From: Nothopassalora personata
Taxonomy: Eukaryota; Ascomycota; Dothideomycetes; Mycosphaerellales; Mycosphaerellaceae
Reading direction: 5' to 3'
Assembly (NCBI GenBank): GCA_033816765.1
Contig: CM066287.1
Coordinates: 1,798,001 to 1,862,000 of the forward strand
DNA: 64,000 bases
The first letter of the stretch is position 1, and each line of letters opens with the position of its first letter. The position numbers and the translations under genes were made by a program. Positions 16,756 through 27,395 of this stretch are shown here, in pieces. The notes beneath the pieces were generated by a model. That model did no database searches and was not told the origin of the DNA. It saw nothing but the letters and a program-made list of their open reading frames with translations.

Positions 16756-17112
16756 TGTTGCGGTTGGGCCTTGTCCCTCGTCACGTGGGTGGCCTAGGAA
16801 GTGTCGATCCTCGATATGTCTCTAAAGTAGTGTGAACGAGAGTTCACTACAAGGTTGCAACTTAACACAAGAGTGTTGATTTGAGTTGAGCACGAGGCTC
16901 CTATCTACTCGTAAAGAAGCGTCGTCTATATAGTGCCATGTCTTGGCGTAACTGATCAGACTGAGCAGACTGATCACTGAGCAGACTGATCACTGAGCAG
17001 ACTGAGCGAACTGATCACTGAGCTGATCAGTCTGAGCGAAGTCGACCTGCTCAGTTTCGGTCCTTCCCGAAGAATGAGTGGCTGTGGGTTCTTCCTGAAC
17101 CGAACCGTAACA
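16756..17112 (-). repeat. 357-bp LTR (5' LTR in element sense)
   Basis: Same ends as 14577-14949. TATATA at about 16932-16927 precedes GTGCTCAA (16893-16886) by 39 nt. Directly outside, 16753-16746 reads TTGAGCAC in element sense, complementary to that segment, 2 nt from the LTR edge: a putative self-primer site. Confidence 0.95.
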
Positions 17113-17117
17113 CCTGT

Positions 17118-19062
17118 GTCTACACTTGTAGTCTATTACGTTCCTAGATCTTCTACGTTTCTAAGTAGAGTACGCGTACGTGCTGCACTATGTTACGTAA
17201 TTTATTCGATGTAAATGTTCCTAACGGTATAAGATATCCGGTTCCTGTTATTCGGCTTCCTATCGGTAGTCGTTCTATAACGGTGGTTGCTAGATTCTCG
17301 GTTGTTTCTATAAGTGGGTATCCCTAGGCCATGCCTCGTAGGGTGTCGAGTGTCTTGTTAAACTTAATGGAATATAGCCTCCTTCGTCCACCTATCTTAG
17401 GTAGGAATTCCTCGTGCCTTCTTTATAGGTAGATAATTATGTCGTACAGTTTTTTAGGTGTATCTACCGTGAAGGTAAGTTGTTCGTTGTCGTCGTTAGT
17501 GTCGCTCTCTTCTCCTTCGGAGGAATCTTCTTCGCTTAATTCTTCCGGATCCTGTTCTTCCTCGATGGTATCTAGCCCGGTGGTTTCTTAACTTTCTTCC
17601 TGTGGTTCTAGTGACTATAATCCGTTCTATCCTAGGTCCTGATTTTCTTTATCGCTTCTATCTTCGTTAAAGTAGGATTTATCGATGTCTACTTCTCGGA
17701 GCGTGGCGTCTTGCCTATGCGTCGCTCCTAGGGTTTCTCGTAGTTGCTAAGGCTAATACCCTGCGCCTAACTTCGCGGCGTAGTAGATTTAACACGAGTC
17801 TTAGTAATAGAATCGCTAATGAAGGCTTCTATAACTATTTCGAGACTTAGATTCGGTCTCGTAGTCGACTCTTCGTGTTATTATGTTAAACTGTCGTAGT
17901 TGGTTCTTCGCATTAAATGGAATGACTACTATTTGCTGCCTATAGTATCCTCCTCGTCCTTCTAAGGGGTCTAGGAGAGGCGTCGTGCTTCTATTGCTAG
18001 CTCTCTCCTCTACTCTCCGAGTATAGTCGGTATCTCCTCGAGATCTAACGCTACTCTTAGATTTACTAGTTCGGGGTTGTATTATATTAAACTGCTCGCG
18101 GCGTACTATATTCTTACCGCGGCAATCCCGCGCTATGTAACCTTCCTTACTATAGGCATAGCATGTGAGTTTTCCTTTTCCTTTAAAGGGCTTCTTTCCG
18201 TAGCCCCTACTCTTATCGATCCTTCGTCCTCGTTAGGTAACGTCTAGTTCCATTAGCTATAGTCTATAGTAGGGTTGGCTTTATCGTGAGAATTCTCCCT
18301 TCGTAACGTATCCTCCTAAGGGTCTGCGGTCCGGAGCGTATCCTGCTATTCCTCCTACTTTAGAGTCGTATTTCTTCTCCTAGTATCGTTCCTAGAGCTA
18401 GTTATCGATGTTGATCGACGCTTTCATTAGCTCTTCGAGGTTAGTAATCTATCCTCCGTGTCTTATTAACTCGTCCTTAACGGAGTCCTTAAGTCTACGT
18501 CGGAACATAGTTATTAACGCCGTCTAGTCCCATCTAGTAATTTGTCCGTATTCTTCGAATTTAGCGGCATACTCTAAAGTAGACGTCTTCTGCTTTAGGT
18601 GTTGAATGATTCGTATAGCCTATTAGACTTTGTTCGAGGTTCCAAAGATTGATTTCATCTTCTCTTTAAAAAGGGTATAGCTCCTAAACATTCCAGTGGG
18701 GTCTAATCGTCCTATACCTTCAAGGTATTCCTTAAGGTAAGGTTTAATCCAGTTCTACGCGCTTCTACGAAGGTACGTAATAGCGAAGATAGTTCTTTTA
18801 TCGGTATCGACTAGGTTAAACATAAGGTACATATCTATCTAATTGATCTAGTCGTCGAACTTAGCCCTGTCTCTATAGAAGAGGTCTAGCTTAGCAGCCT
18901 TAACGTCGTTCTTCCTTAGAGTAGGCTCGTTATCGTTATTAGACTTATCGTCCTTCGTAGTGGTCTATTGTAGTAGCGCACGGCGGATGCTTCCTGCTTC
19001 GCTAGGGGCGGGTGTTCCCCTACTAGCTGCTTAAGTAGCGCTTATCCTAAGGGCGTTTAAAG
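17118..19062 (-). pseudogene. RIP-degraded gypsy gag region
   Basis: The minus-strand reading near 18110-18180 shows a decayed zinc knuckle (CYAYSKEGYIARDC) followed by a basic stretch. Stops are frequent and TpA is enriched. This is the 5' part of the same old element as 14270-14571, 10752-11404 and 971-3067. Next to the LTR, 19060-19053 reads TTAAACGC, a RIP-altered complement of the LTR's GCGTTCAA. Confidence 0.8.
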
Positions 19063-19471
19063 TGTTATTGTCTCGTTCTAGGGCTAGTCTTAAAAGAGAG
19101 ATAAGTCAAGTCACGTAGCGGTATTATTCTTTAGAGAGGCTAAAGCAAGCTAAGCGAAGATGAATAATAGGAATAAGAGTTGTATTCCAATTAGTAAGAT
19201 AGTAACATAAGTTGAACGCATTAGAACTATAAGGGTTTCTAGCGTTCCTAAATACAAAGGAGATAGAGCGTTTGCTCTCCGTGCTCTCTATGCTCTCTAT
19301 GCTCTCTCGAGATTACCGAGATTAACGAGATTAAGGAGATCACTTTAGTTGCTCTCTCGGTTCCTTAGTTTTATTCCTACGGGTAAGAGAGCACTTCTCG
19401 GGCGGAAGCGCCCACCAATTGTAGAGGTCTAATTGGTTAGCTTCCTTTAGCCCCAGATTAGAACCGTAACA
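19063..19471 (-). repeat. RIP-mutated 409-bp LTR of the old gypsy element
   Basis: Aligns end to end with the solo LTR (11405-11436 plus 13890-14264) in reverse orientation. Differences are almost all CpA-to-TpA or the complement, for example CAATCAG to CAATTAG and CTCCACA to CTCTACA. It is the 5' LTR of the degraded element; no 3' LTR is in the window. Confidence 0.9.
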
Positions 19472-19757
19472 CCACTATAGCTATCTTATAGAGTCTACTC
19501 TAAGTAGCGTAATTTAATAGCTTACTTAAGTACCTATTATACTAGTAGTAGTAATACTACTTACTATATAGTAATTACTATTTACTATTACTCTACTACT
19601 ATAGTAATTACTATTACTCTAGACCTTCGGAGATTGTAGTAATTACTATTTACTATTACTCTTACTATTTACTCCTTACTCTTACTACTGCCAACACTGC
19701 TCTGAGCAGCCGTATCTCTGCCATGATGAAGCAATCAAACTTACAGCAACAACTACA
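19472..19757. repeat. AT-rich low-complexity stretch at the repeat/gene border
   Basis: Mostly repeated TAGTAATTACTATT and TACTATTACTC units (about 19540-19690). No coding potential seen. It separates the transposon pile from genic DNA. Confidence 0.7.
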
Positions 19758-20464
19758 ATGGGAACCCGCCACCTCATCTGCGTCTACTACAAAGGCCGTT
19801 TCCAGGTCGCGCAATACGGGCAGTGAGTACCAAGACCACGCACGCAGTCCACAGTGACCCTGCCGGTTATACCTAACAACACCACCAAGATAGGACGGCT
19901 ACCCGCGCGGTCAAGGGATAAAAGTCCTTGAATACCTCCTCCTCCAACCCGGCAACATCGAGCGTCTCAAAGCAGGTCTCGACCACATCAAAATCTTCAT
20001 AACCGACACCCCCGGAAGATCTTGCCGCTCTTTCTGAAGCGGATCGCCAGCTGCTCGAGTCGAGCGCATCATGCTCCCGCGACACGGGCGCCGGTATTCT
20101 CGAGATGGTAGCTCAAGCGGGAGAGAGCAGCTCGAGCTGAAAAGCGGGAAAAGTCCTGCCCATTGTGCTTGAGAGTGAGTTTGCTCAGGATGGATTGTTC
20201 TGTGAGTGGGCGTATGTCGTTGATCTGGACGAGGAGGTGTTGGAGGTGCATGGGGGAGAGTTTGCGCTGGAGAGGAGAGGGCTGAGACCGGGGGTGGAGA
20301 GGTTTGGGGAGGGGAGTGGAGTTGGGTTGATTCGGAGTTTCAAATTCGGTGCGTTGCCGGATTCGTTGGGGGAGCTGGAAGTGAAGGGGGGTGGGGGGGG
20401 GGGGATTGAGGAGGCGAAATTTCTGCGGGCGGTTAAGGGCTTCGTGCAGCAGCAGAGAAGATGA
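19758..20464 (+). pseudogene. Decayed conserved fungal gene (MGTRHLICV-type protein)
   Basis: Opens at ATG 19758 with MGTRHLICVYYKGRF. A probable intron follows, then DGYPRGQGIKVLEYL and QPGNIERLKAGLDHI. This N-terminus is familiar from uncharacterised Pezizomycotina proteins. The frame then breaks near 20010 (the reading moves to PEDLAALSEADRQLL), hits TGA near 20139, and resumes as ESEFAQDGLFCEWAYVVDLD to the end at 20464. At least one frameshift and one stop, and an imperfect splice phase after the first exon, argue for a pseudogene. It is the first gene beside the repeat block. Function of the family is unknown. Confidence 0.6.
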
Positions 20465-20722
20465 TTAGTTGATCCTGGCCGCAAGAGTAGACCAGTGCAA
20501 ATGTTGTGAGAGCTCGCTGGCCGACTAAAACTCCGATCCAAAACCGACGAGCCGCTGACCTACTATAAGAGTCATATCACAGCCTATCAACTTTGTGAAT
20601 CGTTAGCACTTGCAAAGGAGAGCATCTCCAAGCACTTAAGCTCTCGCACATTAAGAGACCCAATCCAATACAGAACGCCATCTGACGGTTTTCATTACTC
20701 ACTCAAAACCTCGGGAGTCAAT

Positions 20723-20870
20723 ATGCGCTTCCTCAGAACTGTCATCCTCTCCCTCTAGTTATCCTGCTCTAGAGCATCACTCGCAAACCCCTTGGAGCCT
20801 GAGGGACTTGAGACTCGCACAGTCTGTGACTGCCTCCGAGGTGTGGGTGTAGGATATTGCTGGTTCTAAG
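20723..20870 (+). pseudogene. Possible decayed small secreted cysteine protein
   Basis: ATG 20723 starts a hydrophobic leader (MRFLRTVILSL), broken by TAG at 20756. Reading on in frame gives a cysteine-containing stretch (TVCDCLRGVGVGYCWF) and another stop. CAG-to-TAG at a CpA site would fit RIP spreading from the repeats. Intergenic sequence on both sides (20465-20722 and 20871-21127) shows nothing else. Confidence 0.3.
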
Positions 20871-21127
20871 CGCCACAGGGGACCTACATACGAGCCGCTC
20901 CATCAGCATGATGGCGAGTGGTCATACTAATCGCGCTTTGACACTGCTCTACCAGTATCGAGGGCGATTGTCGGAACAGATGTGGTTGACGGAAGCATGG
21001 CCTGGGCTGCGGTGGGTGATCGTATCCGTGCCCAATCCTTGTTCTTCAACTACACGATCCCAAAGCACTCGCACTATGCACAAAAGTCGCGGTTGATCCG
21101 GATCTGTTTCCTTTCACACACCATCCA

Positions 21128-23001
21128 CTATACCTTTTCAACCTTAACGTCGTGCTCCACCTTCTCCACGTGGTCCTCACTATCGCCGTTCATTGCTGCT
21201 TGAGCAATACGTTCGTCCTGCTCAATATACATCAGTGGTCGCGCCAGCTGCGTAGCGAGCTCGTTCTGCGCAACGAGGATGCCCGGTCTCGTCTCGAAGA
21301 ATCGATCGATATCTTCGAGAGTCCTGTTCGCAGTCTCTGGGTAAAAGAGGTAGGTAATCGGGATGAAAGCAAAGCAGATAACGGCCCAGACGACCCAGAA
21401 TTTGTAGCCGAGGTTCTCGATGCCAGGCAGAGTGGCCTGCACGACGGCGTAATTCTGCGATATGACAAAACGTCAGTGGCAGAGAGGGGAGGAGGATTGT
21501 CGAGCGCTGGGAGCGAGAGAACATACGCAGATCCAATTGGTCGCCATGGCGAGGCTGGCGCCTTTCGTTCTCATCTCCAATGCATCTGAAAGGGAAGGGT
21601 ACACGGTCAGCAGAAGTCTGAAATACGCGGAAGGGGCCAACACCCTTCATTTACTCACTGATCTCGGTCGGGTACAGCCAAGGAACTCCTAGAACACCTG
21701 AAAGTAGAGTCAGCGATGTTAGAATGCTTCAACGAATTACATATGACTCACCCATCCCGAAGGAAGCAAAGAACGCAAAGAAGAACGCAACAGCGACGGA
21801 TCCCAAGAGGTAACTATCTCCGCCTTTCTCCGTCAGACCAGTAGCGATAGCGATGACAATCCAGCAGATTGAGCAGGCTCCGGCGCTGAACATCATGACT
21901 TTGCGTCTGCCATATCGCTCGATAACGAAGTAGGCCAGGCAGGCGAAGATGAGGTAGTCGACCGAGCCACAAGCTGCCAGGATCCGCGATAGAAGCTCCG
22001 AGATTCCCAAGGCGTTGATGAAGATGTAGGACATGTAGTAGCTCGTTACGTTGATGCCGCTGATCTTAGAAACGTCAAATATGAGCTAAGCACTGATATA
22101 AGGATGGGATTACTCACCTGGTTCATAGCCTGCATCCACGCCCCCAACAACATCCTCCTCAACACCCCAGCTGGGCCACGTCCTGTAATAAGCTCCCACC
22201 AAGTGTAAGTATTCATGTGTTCGCGGTCCAAAATATCCTTAATAACATCAAACTGCGCCCTCACACTCGCGCTTTCAACCGTTGCACCCCCTCCCTCCAA
22301 CGCCGCGAGCACCTCCAACGCTTCCTCATACCTCCCCTTCCGAATCAATAGCCTCGGCGAATCCGGTAGAAACGGACACATAGCCCAAATACAACCCGTA
22401 AAGAAAATCTGAAACGCGAGTGGAAACCTCCAAGCCACATCTTTAGGTGCGAAAGAGAAACCTAGAGTCAGCCAATTCGAGATGGAGAAACCAGTGATAC
22501 AATTCGCCATCTGAATGATCACCAATTTCCCTCGCGAGCGCATTTTGCTAGTTTCAGCTTGCCAGACGCCTGCGGTGGCAGTGTTCATACCAGTTCCTAG
22601 ACCAGCGATGACACGGCCCACCATCATTTGTGCTACGCCATAGGAGGCTGTCTGGATTACAGCGCCGACGGCGATGACGGTGCTGCCTATTAAGATCTGT
22701 CGTGGGCGTCCGAGCCAGTCGCCTGTGAAGATTGTAGACATGGCACCGACGAAGCAGCCGATGTTGTATATGGAGGTCATGGTGCCTTGGGTGTCTGCTG
22801 ATGGATAGTCGAAAGTTTCGAGGAAGTTCTCGCTGATAATTACGTTGCCAAAGACACCTAGGTCTGGTCAGTAGAGATCTTGGGGGAACGGGAGAGGCAT
22901 GGACCTTGATCGTAGCCGTAGAAGATTAGGACTGTCGATGCAGCGACGGAGATCCAAACTGTGAGCGCATCGCCGCTGCCGCCTAGGTACTTTCTGCCCA
23001 T
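21128..23001 (-). CDS. MFS sugar transporter (sugar porter family)
   Basis: 524 residues in six exons: 23001-22905, 22857-22118, 22064-21752, 21697-21659, 21585-21527 and 21454-21128. All introns are GT..AG and the phases add up. Sugar-porter hallmarks: FYGYDQG in TM1, DWLGRPR between TM2 and TM3, GRVIAGLGTG in TM4, LPDSPRLLIRKGR after TM6, ERYGRRK between TM8 and TM9, and PETANRTLEDID after TM12. Twelve membrane spans are expected at the plasma membrane, importing a hexose or related polyol by proton symport; the substrate cannot be read from sequence. It is the first intact gene next to the repeat block. Confidence 0.92.
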
Positions 23002-23578
23002 TGTCAATGTCGACCAGTGATGAGCGCAGAGAAGAATAAGATGTGAGAGCAAGAATGGAACGCAGATCACGACAGCCTCAGAGCCTTTTGACCAATGTAC
23101 GGGGCATCCCTGGAGGAGGTCGCACTGCATGTCGGGATGCCGTATGCGGAGAAGTATGAGCAGGGAAGGGTCGAGGCTCGGGTAATTTGATCGTTGCCGC
23201 CCTCTACCAAAGTCACCACCTTTAACCACACAGCAGCGCGTAATTAGTTCTGGATAAGAACGATCTCGGGGCATTCGATGGAACAAACCGCGTCCTTTGA
23301 AACGATATTGGTTTCAGGGGTCATGCGATCGTTGTAGGACGGTAGTGGAATGTCTGGACTTGAAGGTCAAAAAGCTAGGGCGGCAACGATCAGATTACCC
23401 GAGCCTCGAGTGCATGTCCAGTCCAACGCTGCGGAGACCCCATGGAGATTCTCGGTAGACTTTCCCGGGTCTGGGCAACTGTGCTATCGGCGAAGAGTTC
23501 ATGTCTGCCGTACCTCTGAGATTAGCCGTCCCGACAGCAACTCTGACGAGGTAACCACTTTTGTGCTGCTTGCTCTGC
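23002..23578. other. Intergenic, transporter promoter and fumarylacetoacetase 3' end
   Basis: 577 bp. Only short shadow ORFs; no repeat or RNA gene seen. It should contain the transporter promoter. Confidence 0.6.
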
Positions 23579-24888
23579 TCATTTTGGTGGAGTGATACGT
23601 CCTCGACACTCTCCAAACCCAAACACAACTTCACCTTTTTCGTCCTCGCACCAGCCTTCAAGAACAATTTCGTCGCCATCCTCGAGATAGCCGTCTTGAT
23701 AAGGCCCGCTGCTCTGAGGTAGTAAGGTAGTCTTCGTCCTTTCCGCTTCATAGAGACAACCAAGTTCTGACATCTTGCCTTGTTCGTCTATGCCGCTGCC
23801 ACTAATCGTCCCGGTGCCTATGAGATCGCCAGTAAGCATGCCGCAGCCACTTGCGGCGTGGTGGGTGAGCTGCTGATATGGTGTCCAGTAAAGGTACTTC
23901 AGATTGCTGTGACTAACGATGTGTTCCTTGTTGTCCCGAACGAGCTTCACGCGAAGCTTGATGTCAAGCGCGCCGTCGTTCTTCTCAGGCCAGGTCAAGT
24001 GCTCGAAAGGTGCAGGATCCTGTTTCAGGTGTGGAGATGTACTGAATCGCTCCAGTGCCTCCATCGGCGTGATCCAGTTCGAGATCGATGTACCAAAACC
24101 TTTGCTGTGAAATGGTCCAAGTGGCCGCATCTCGAAAAGTTGATGGTCTCTTGCCGACCAATCATTCAACAAAACAAAGCCAAAGATATGGTCCTTCGCA
24201 TCTCCAATCGGCATGTCTTCTCCGAAGGGCACTGGCTTCGACACGAAGAAGCCCATCTCAAGCTCAAAGTCCATCTTGCGAGTGGGTCCATACTCCGGCT
24301 CCGAATCCATACCAGCTTTGAAGTAGACATTCCTGGGTCTCCGAATGTCAGTCGGCGTTGGTACGACAGATGAGACACGGCTGTTGTAGACACTCGGCGC
24401 ATGGTACCAATTCTTGGGGATCGTTGCTGTCGATAGCTCGCCTGAGCAGTTCCTGCAGTGATCGAGTGATGTATAGAAGTCACTGAAGCCACTCATTTGC
24501 ATGGGCAGGTGCACCTTAGCATCTCGCAAGTGAAGGAGACACGAGCTTGGTACTTTGCCATCCTTGAGTTCTGTCTGGAGCTGCTCGCGTATTGCCTTTC
24601 TAGTCTGCCACGGTAATGCAGCAAAGGAGTTGAGAGTGGGCTGAGGTTGTCAGTTAATATCTACCTGCATAGAAGTGCATGACAAACTTGAGCGAAGATT
24701 TCCTCAAAACTGCGATCGCCTGTCTGGAGACTTGTGATGGTCCCTCTTTTGGCCCACTCGGTCAGATCAACGGCGTGTTGTCCGATCGCCACAGCACATC
24801 GTGGCGATGGCTTATGCTCAGAGGAAACAACGCCATAGGGCAGATTATTGATCGTGTATGGCAGCTGGTCCAATTTCAAGGAAGCCAT
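23579..24888 (-). CDS. fahA: Fumarylacetoacetase
   Basis: 420 residues, two exons (24888-24688 and 24640-23579), 47-bp intron. Hydrolyses fumarylacetoacetate to fumarate and acetoacetate, the last step of tyrosine/phenylalanine breakdown (EC 3.7.1.2), in the cytosol. The family's metal and catalytic residues are present: the DFYTSLDH block (Asp, Tyr and catalytic His), FELEM (the two Glu), NDWSARD (Asp and Arg) and SKGFGTSISNW (Lys). The N-terminal SH3-like domain begins DQLPYTINNLPYGV. In Aspergillus this gene is clustered with homogentisate dioxygenase and maleylacetoacetate isomerase; neither is visible here. Confidence 0.96.
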
Positions 24889-25177
24889 ATTGTGAATTCG
24901 GCCTCGAGACTCTGATACACGGGTGTTGATGGAGGAAGAGTTGTTCCTGGAGGTAGTGAGGATGAACCGAAACCCGGCCCCACAGCAGCCGAGCCAATGG
25001 AGCTCGGACTCCGCGTGAGACCGTCGCAGTCCTCGATATTGCCCGAATGCCTTGATTGATGAGGATGAAGCCGCTCAGCGCTGATTAGGCCCTTCAACGA
25101 GCTCGGGGGTAAAAGCACAGCGGGATCATCTGTGTAACGCCACTGCTCGAGAGTGAGCTGCCTTTCAACGGCATAGC

Positions 25178-26825
25178 TCAAGCCGCCTTCTGCTTCCTTT
25201 CACGCAGCTTCTTCAGTTCTTTCAAGCCAGACATGATTAACGGAACAGCCATGGGTCCAAGCAAAGGAACATATACAGCAACTTTATGCTCTTCCGGAAA
25301 ATAGACCTGCCCGACCATGGAAGGCTCAAAGAATGCTTTCTCAACCTCAGTCTCAGCAGTCCGCGCATTCTCCAGAGCGCGCTGAAAGCGTCCCTGCTGT
25401 AGGTCAGAGCATGCGTCGTTGAGGTGCAGTAAAGTTTGATCAACTGCTTTGGCCACAGTATCCGGGATTGCGATAGACTGCAGCTTGAGAGTCAAGCGGG
25501 ATAGTGCACCTAGCGTGGACGACGCAGACAAAATCAACGCCGTCGCACGTTCTCTGGTCAGAGCGGCTATGCGAAGGGAAAGTGACGGTGGCTGTTGCGG
25601 CACACCTATGAGTGCAGCAAGCTGGTCTGCAAACACCAGCATATCTGGTCGAAGGTCGTCCAAAGTCAACATGCTGGAGTCAGAACCTAAAGCGTTATGT
25701 ATCTGCACGCCGCCCCATTGAGGGATGATCCAGCTCGAACCTCCGTTTCCATCAATGACAAGTGGCTGTTTGTCTCGTGCTGGGACGTAGAGCACAAAGT
25801 TGATAGTGGGCCCTTCTCCAATGCTGGGGTTAAGGGGCCATTCAGCTGCATTCACAAAGCCAGTCAGGTCAGCGTAGCGCAATGTCCATTGGTTCTTCGT
25901 GGAATCGAAGATGGGCCCGGCAATTGAAGGGCTGAAAGATGCAAACAGCTGCACTTGGGTGTCAATCGTGAAGTCGCTGATAGCAGAAAGTGGCGACAGT
26001 AATGGTTGGATGTATTCGCGAAGAGCCTCGTTGATCTGCCAAGCGGATGGAGTTGCTGCCTGCGTGAACAGTGAGAAGGTCAGATGGTATGTTGGCGCAT
26101 ACTTGAAGGCCCTCGTGGTTCTGCGATCCAATTCGGAAGCCTTTTCAGGAGAAAGGATTGCAGGTTGCACACTATGAGCATAGGGCGTATCTTTCACTGA
26201 ATGCCACAGAGACGCACTCTCGTCCTGGAAAATGTTGGAAATCTCCGTAGCCAGAAATGCAGCTGCTTTCTCAACATCGCCTGGAAACTGGACATGATGT
26301 TGTACATCAAGTATCGGCTCCCATGATCTCAGGTTGGCCTGCGGCGTCTGCACCGCTGTTGCGCTATTTAACACAACAGTCAATGCACTACCTGAGCTAC
26401 CGTTTCGCGAGCCTTGCCCAGTCCGGCTGACGTGGAAGTCGTGGAGACGGTCTTTCTCCTGTCCATTTAGTAGATGCTGAAGACCAGAAGCGAGGATGCC
26501 TGCTTGTTCACGGTCCAGATCGGGTGTCTGTAACTGCAGGTGCAAAGGATAAAGTAGTTGACATGCCTACATTGACTTAGCGTGAGGAGTGTGGAGTGAG
26601 GTTTACACGTACGTTACCCTCAGCCCATCTGTTCATGGATTCCAGTGGAAGGGCCGAGCGGTGTATCGATGTCGTCCATGTCCAATGCGGTAGGCCGAAA
26701 AACACCACTACGGCCCAGAAGGCGATGATGATGAGACGCCTGTTCCAGACGGATGATGGCTTCTCTGCCGGTGCCTCAGCCGGCTTCGTTGAGGCCTTTC
26801 GCTCATTCTTGCCTTGCTCGTCCAT
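25178..26825 (-). CDS. GPI17: GPI transamidase subunit PIG-S / Gpi17
   Basis: 533 residues, exons 26825-26613 and 26566-25178, 46-bp intron. Part of the ER-membrane GPI transamidase, which swaps C-terminal signal peptides for a GPI anchor. A short cytosolic tail is followed by TM1 (RRLIIIAFWAVVVFFGLPHW). Next is the PIG-S lumenal domain with WTTSIHRSALP, FVLYVPA and SSWIIPQWGGVQI. A second membrane segment lies near the C-terminus (VPLLGPMAVPLIMSG), followed by a lysine-rich end. The start was placed at the ATG at 26825; an upstream in-frame ATG (26894) would add 23 residues. It shares a divergent promoter with the exonuclease at 27396. Confidence 0.93.
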
Positions 26826-27395
26826 GCTGTCATGTTCGTTCGTGTGGAAGTCGCGATGAAGACGTGTTTCGAACTTTCGAAAGGAGATGCGCATCCCTGT
26901 CAGCCACTAAGCCTCATGTGGTCAGATAGATAGATCCACGCAACGGTCCTACCGCTCTCACGTCCGTCCTTTCCTCCTGCTTTCACACACGACCGACGTA
27001 CATGTAGCAGCATTGCACTCGCTTTTCTGCGAGATCTGCCTCACGAAAGTTGAGCTGAGGTATGGTCCGACGCAATACACTCCTCCGCGTGTCTGTCTGA
27101 TCAGCATTGTAGGGGGGAAACAGTCTTTACCGAAGCGCGTCGTTACTGCCTCACGCAGTCTCACCCGTGTAGTAAGTAAGTAGCACATGAAGCTCGTTAG
27201 CCCTCACTCCGCGTGCAATCGTCACACGGCTTCGCGTGACTGTCTTCTGTCAGCTTGACCACGAGTAGAAGAGTGCAATCAAGAGACTTATTTTCATGAT
27301 AACAACAACACCTCCACACCTCCACCACCATATACCTTAAGCCACACTTCCACCGCCTCACACTTACCCCAGACAACCAAGCAACACATACTGAG
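26826..27395. promoter_or_regulatory. Divergent promoter region, GPI17 and Gfd2-like gene
   Basis: 570 bp between two divergent starts. A pyrimidine/CA-rich stretch (27300-27390) precedes the ATG at 27396, as is common in fungal 5' leaders. No defined operator recognised. Confidence 0.5.

Larger units (their letters stand above)
14577..17112 (-). mobile_element. Gag-only LTR retrotransposon with an antisense zinc-cluster-like gene
   Basis: A 2536-bp element with LTRs 14577-14949 (373 bp) and 16756-17112 (357 bp) and CCTGT duplications (14572-14576 and 17113-17117). In element sense (minus) the order is LTR, gag (16716-15727), 109-bp gap, antisense six-cysteine gene (15031-15617), polypurine tract (AAGAGGGGGATGG at 14962-14950), LTR. 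There is no protease, RT or integrase, so it is non-autonomous, like the TR-GAG class described in plants. It inserted into the degraded gypsy copy and is itself not RIP-mutated. Confidence 0.92.

Noticed and set aside
11405..19471. The two inverted LTR copies as ends of one element
   Set aside because: They are in opposite orientation. The left copy has its own CGATA duplication and lies within the old protease frame, so it is a separate solo LTR.
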